From positions 1-43,335 of the forward strand of contig CAYZMS010000033.1 in NCBI GenBank assembly GCA_964479625.1: DNA of 43,335 nucleotides. The letters are read 5' to 3'. Positions 43,224 through 43,335 of this stretch are shown piece after piece. Each line of letters starts with the position of its first letter. Position 1 is the stretch's first letter. The notes under the pieces are model-generated. The model saw only the letters and a program-made list of their open reading frames with translations, ran no database searches and had not been told where the DNA came from. Both the position numbers and the translations under genes were made by a program. The stretch is from CAYZMS01 sp964479625. GTDB taxonomy: Bacteria; Bacteroidota; Bacteroidia; Chitinophagales; Saprospiraceae.

Positions 43224-43335
43224 CGTGCTGCAAATGTAAAAGGATTTTCTACATTTTTCTGCTCAGGGTAAATTCTGCTTTGGGATTGTTCAATTAACTG
43301 TGTCATCTTCCGTAGGGAGCGAATAGCCGGGCGTA
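43220..43335 (-). CDS. 3' end of an unidentified gene (truncated by window edge)
   Basis: A frame enters from the right edge and ends with TGA at 43222-43220, overlapping the ribF start in ATGA. The visible 37 residues end in ENPFTFAAR and contain KMTQLIEQSQ. I do not recognise it. The ATGA overlap matches that between ribF-GT2 and the pseudouridine synthase gene, which supports a real upstream gene in the same operon. Confidence 0.4.
   Translation of the reverse strand, partial: RPAIRSLRKMTQLIEQSQSRIYPEQKNVENPFTFAAR

Noticed and set aside
43220..43335. truB as the gene upstream of ribF
   Set aside because: truB is often next to ribF, but the visible 37 residues show nothing I can match to the TruB C-terminus, so no name is given.

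Overview
The window looks like a chromosomal segment of a Bacteroidota bacterium, probably a saprospirian or a relative. The reasons are the gene repertoire (WYL-headed type I-B CRISPR locus, DUF4349 lipoprotein, large zinc metalloprotease with an HExxHxxGxxH site, GH73-type glucosaminidase), the near absence of Shine-Dalgarno sequences, and promoter boxes of the phylum's TAnnTTTG type. The order-level placement is inference. Two runs of N (301-310 and 327343-type default gap at 27343-27442) mark assembly gaps, both in repeats. No rRNA, tRNA or insertion sequence was recognised.

Left part (1-9595, all on the minus strand): a complete type I-B CRISPR-Cas locus. In transcription order it runs WYL regulator, cas6, cas5, cas3, cas8-like large subunit, cas7, cas4, cas1, cas2, leader, array. 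Array promoter, leader and crRNA direction agree: the minus-strand repeat ends in ATTGAAAC, the usual type I-B crRNA handle. The effector block cas5-cas3-cas8-cas7 is clearly more AT-rich than cas6/WYL on one side and cas4-cas1-cas2 on the other. A 43-base hairpin with a competing partner sits exactly at the cas7/cas4 junction.

Middle part (9851-27260): housekeeping and envelope genes. Three exported proteins lie in a row (S9 peptidase, DUF4349 lipoprotein, penicillin-acylase family hydrolase), then an aspartate-type aminotransferase, a carboxyltransferase beta subunit, a DoxX-like membrane protein and pfkA. A BadF/NagK-type sugar kinase is divergent from a glucosaminidase, which suggests a peptidoglycan-sugar link. 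A TRAP transporter QM pair without its binding protein, a small secreted protein, and a pncB-nrtR pair for NAD metabolism follow; pncB is preceded by a 21-bp inverted repeat that is a good candidate NrtR operator.

Right part (27261-43335): a GC-rich intergenic repeat cluster interrupted by a gap, fhs, a dicluster ferredoxin, mutS overlapping an L-2-hydroxyglutarate oxidase gene, dapB, prfB with a programmed +1 frameshift, an exported probable outer-membrane protein, the metalloprotease, an SPFH/stomatin protein, and a tightly coupled set of unknown fragment, ribF fused to a GT2 glycosyltransferase, and an RluA-type pseudouridine synthase. The most unusual items are the RibF-GT2 fusion through an A10 tract, the mosaic composition and alternative hairpins of the cas operon, and a possible minus-strand small RNA between the L-2-hydroxyglutarate oxidase gene and dapB.
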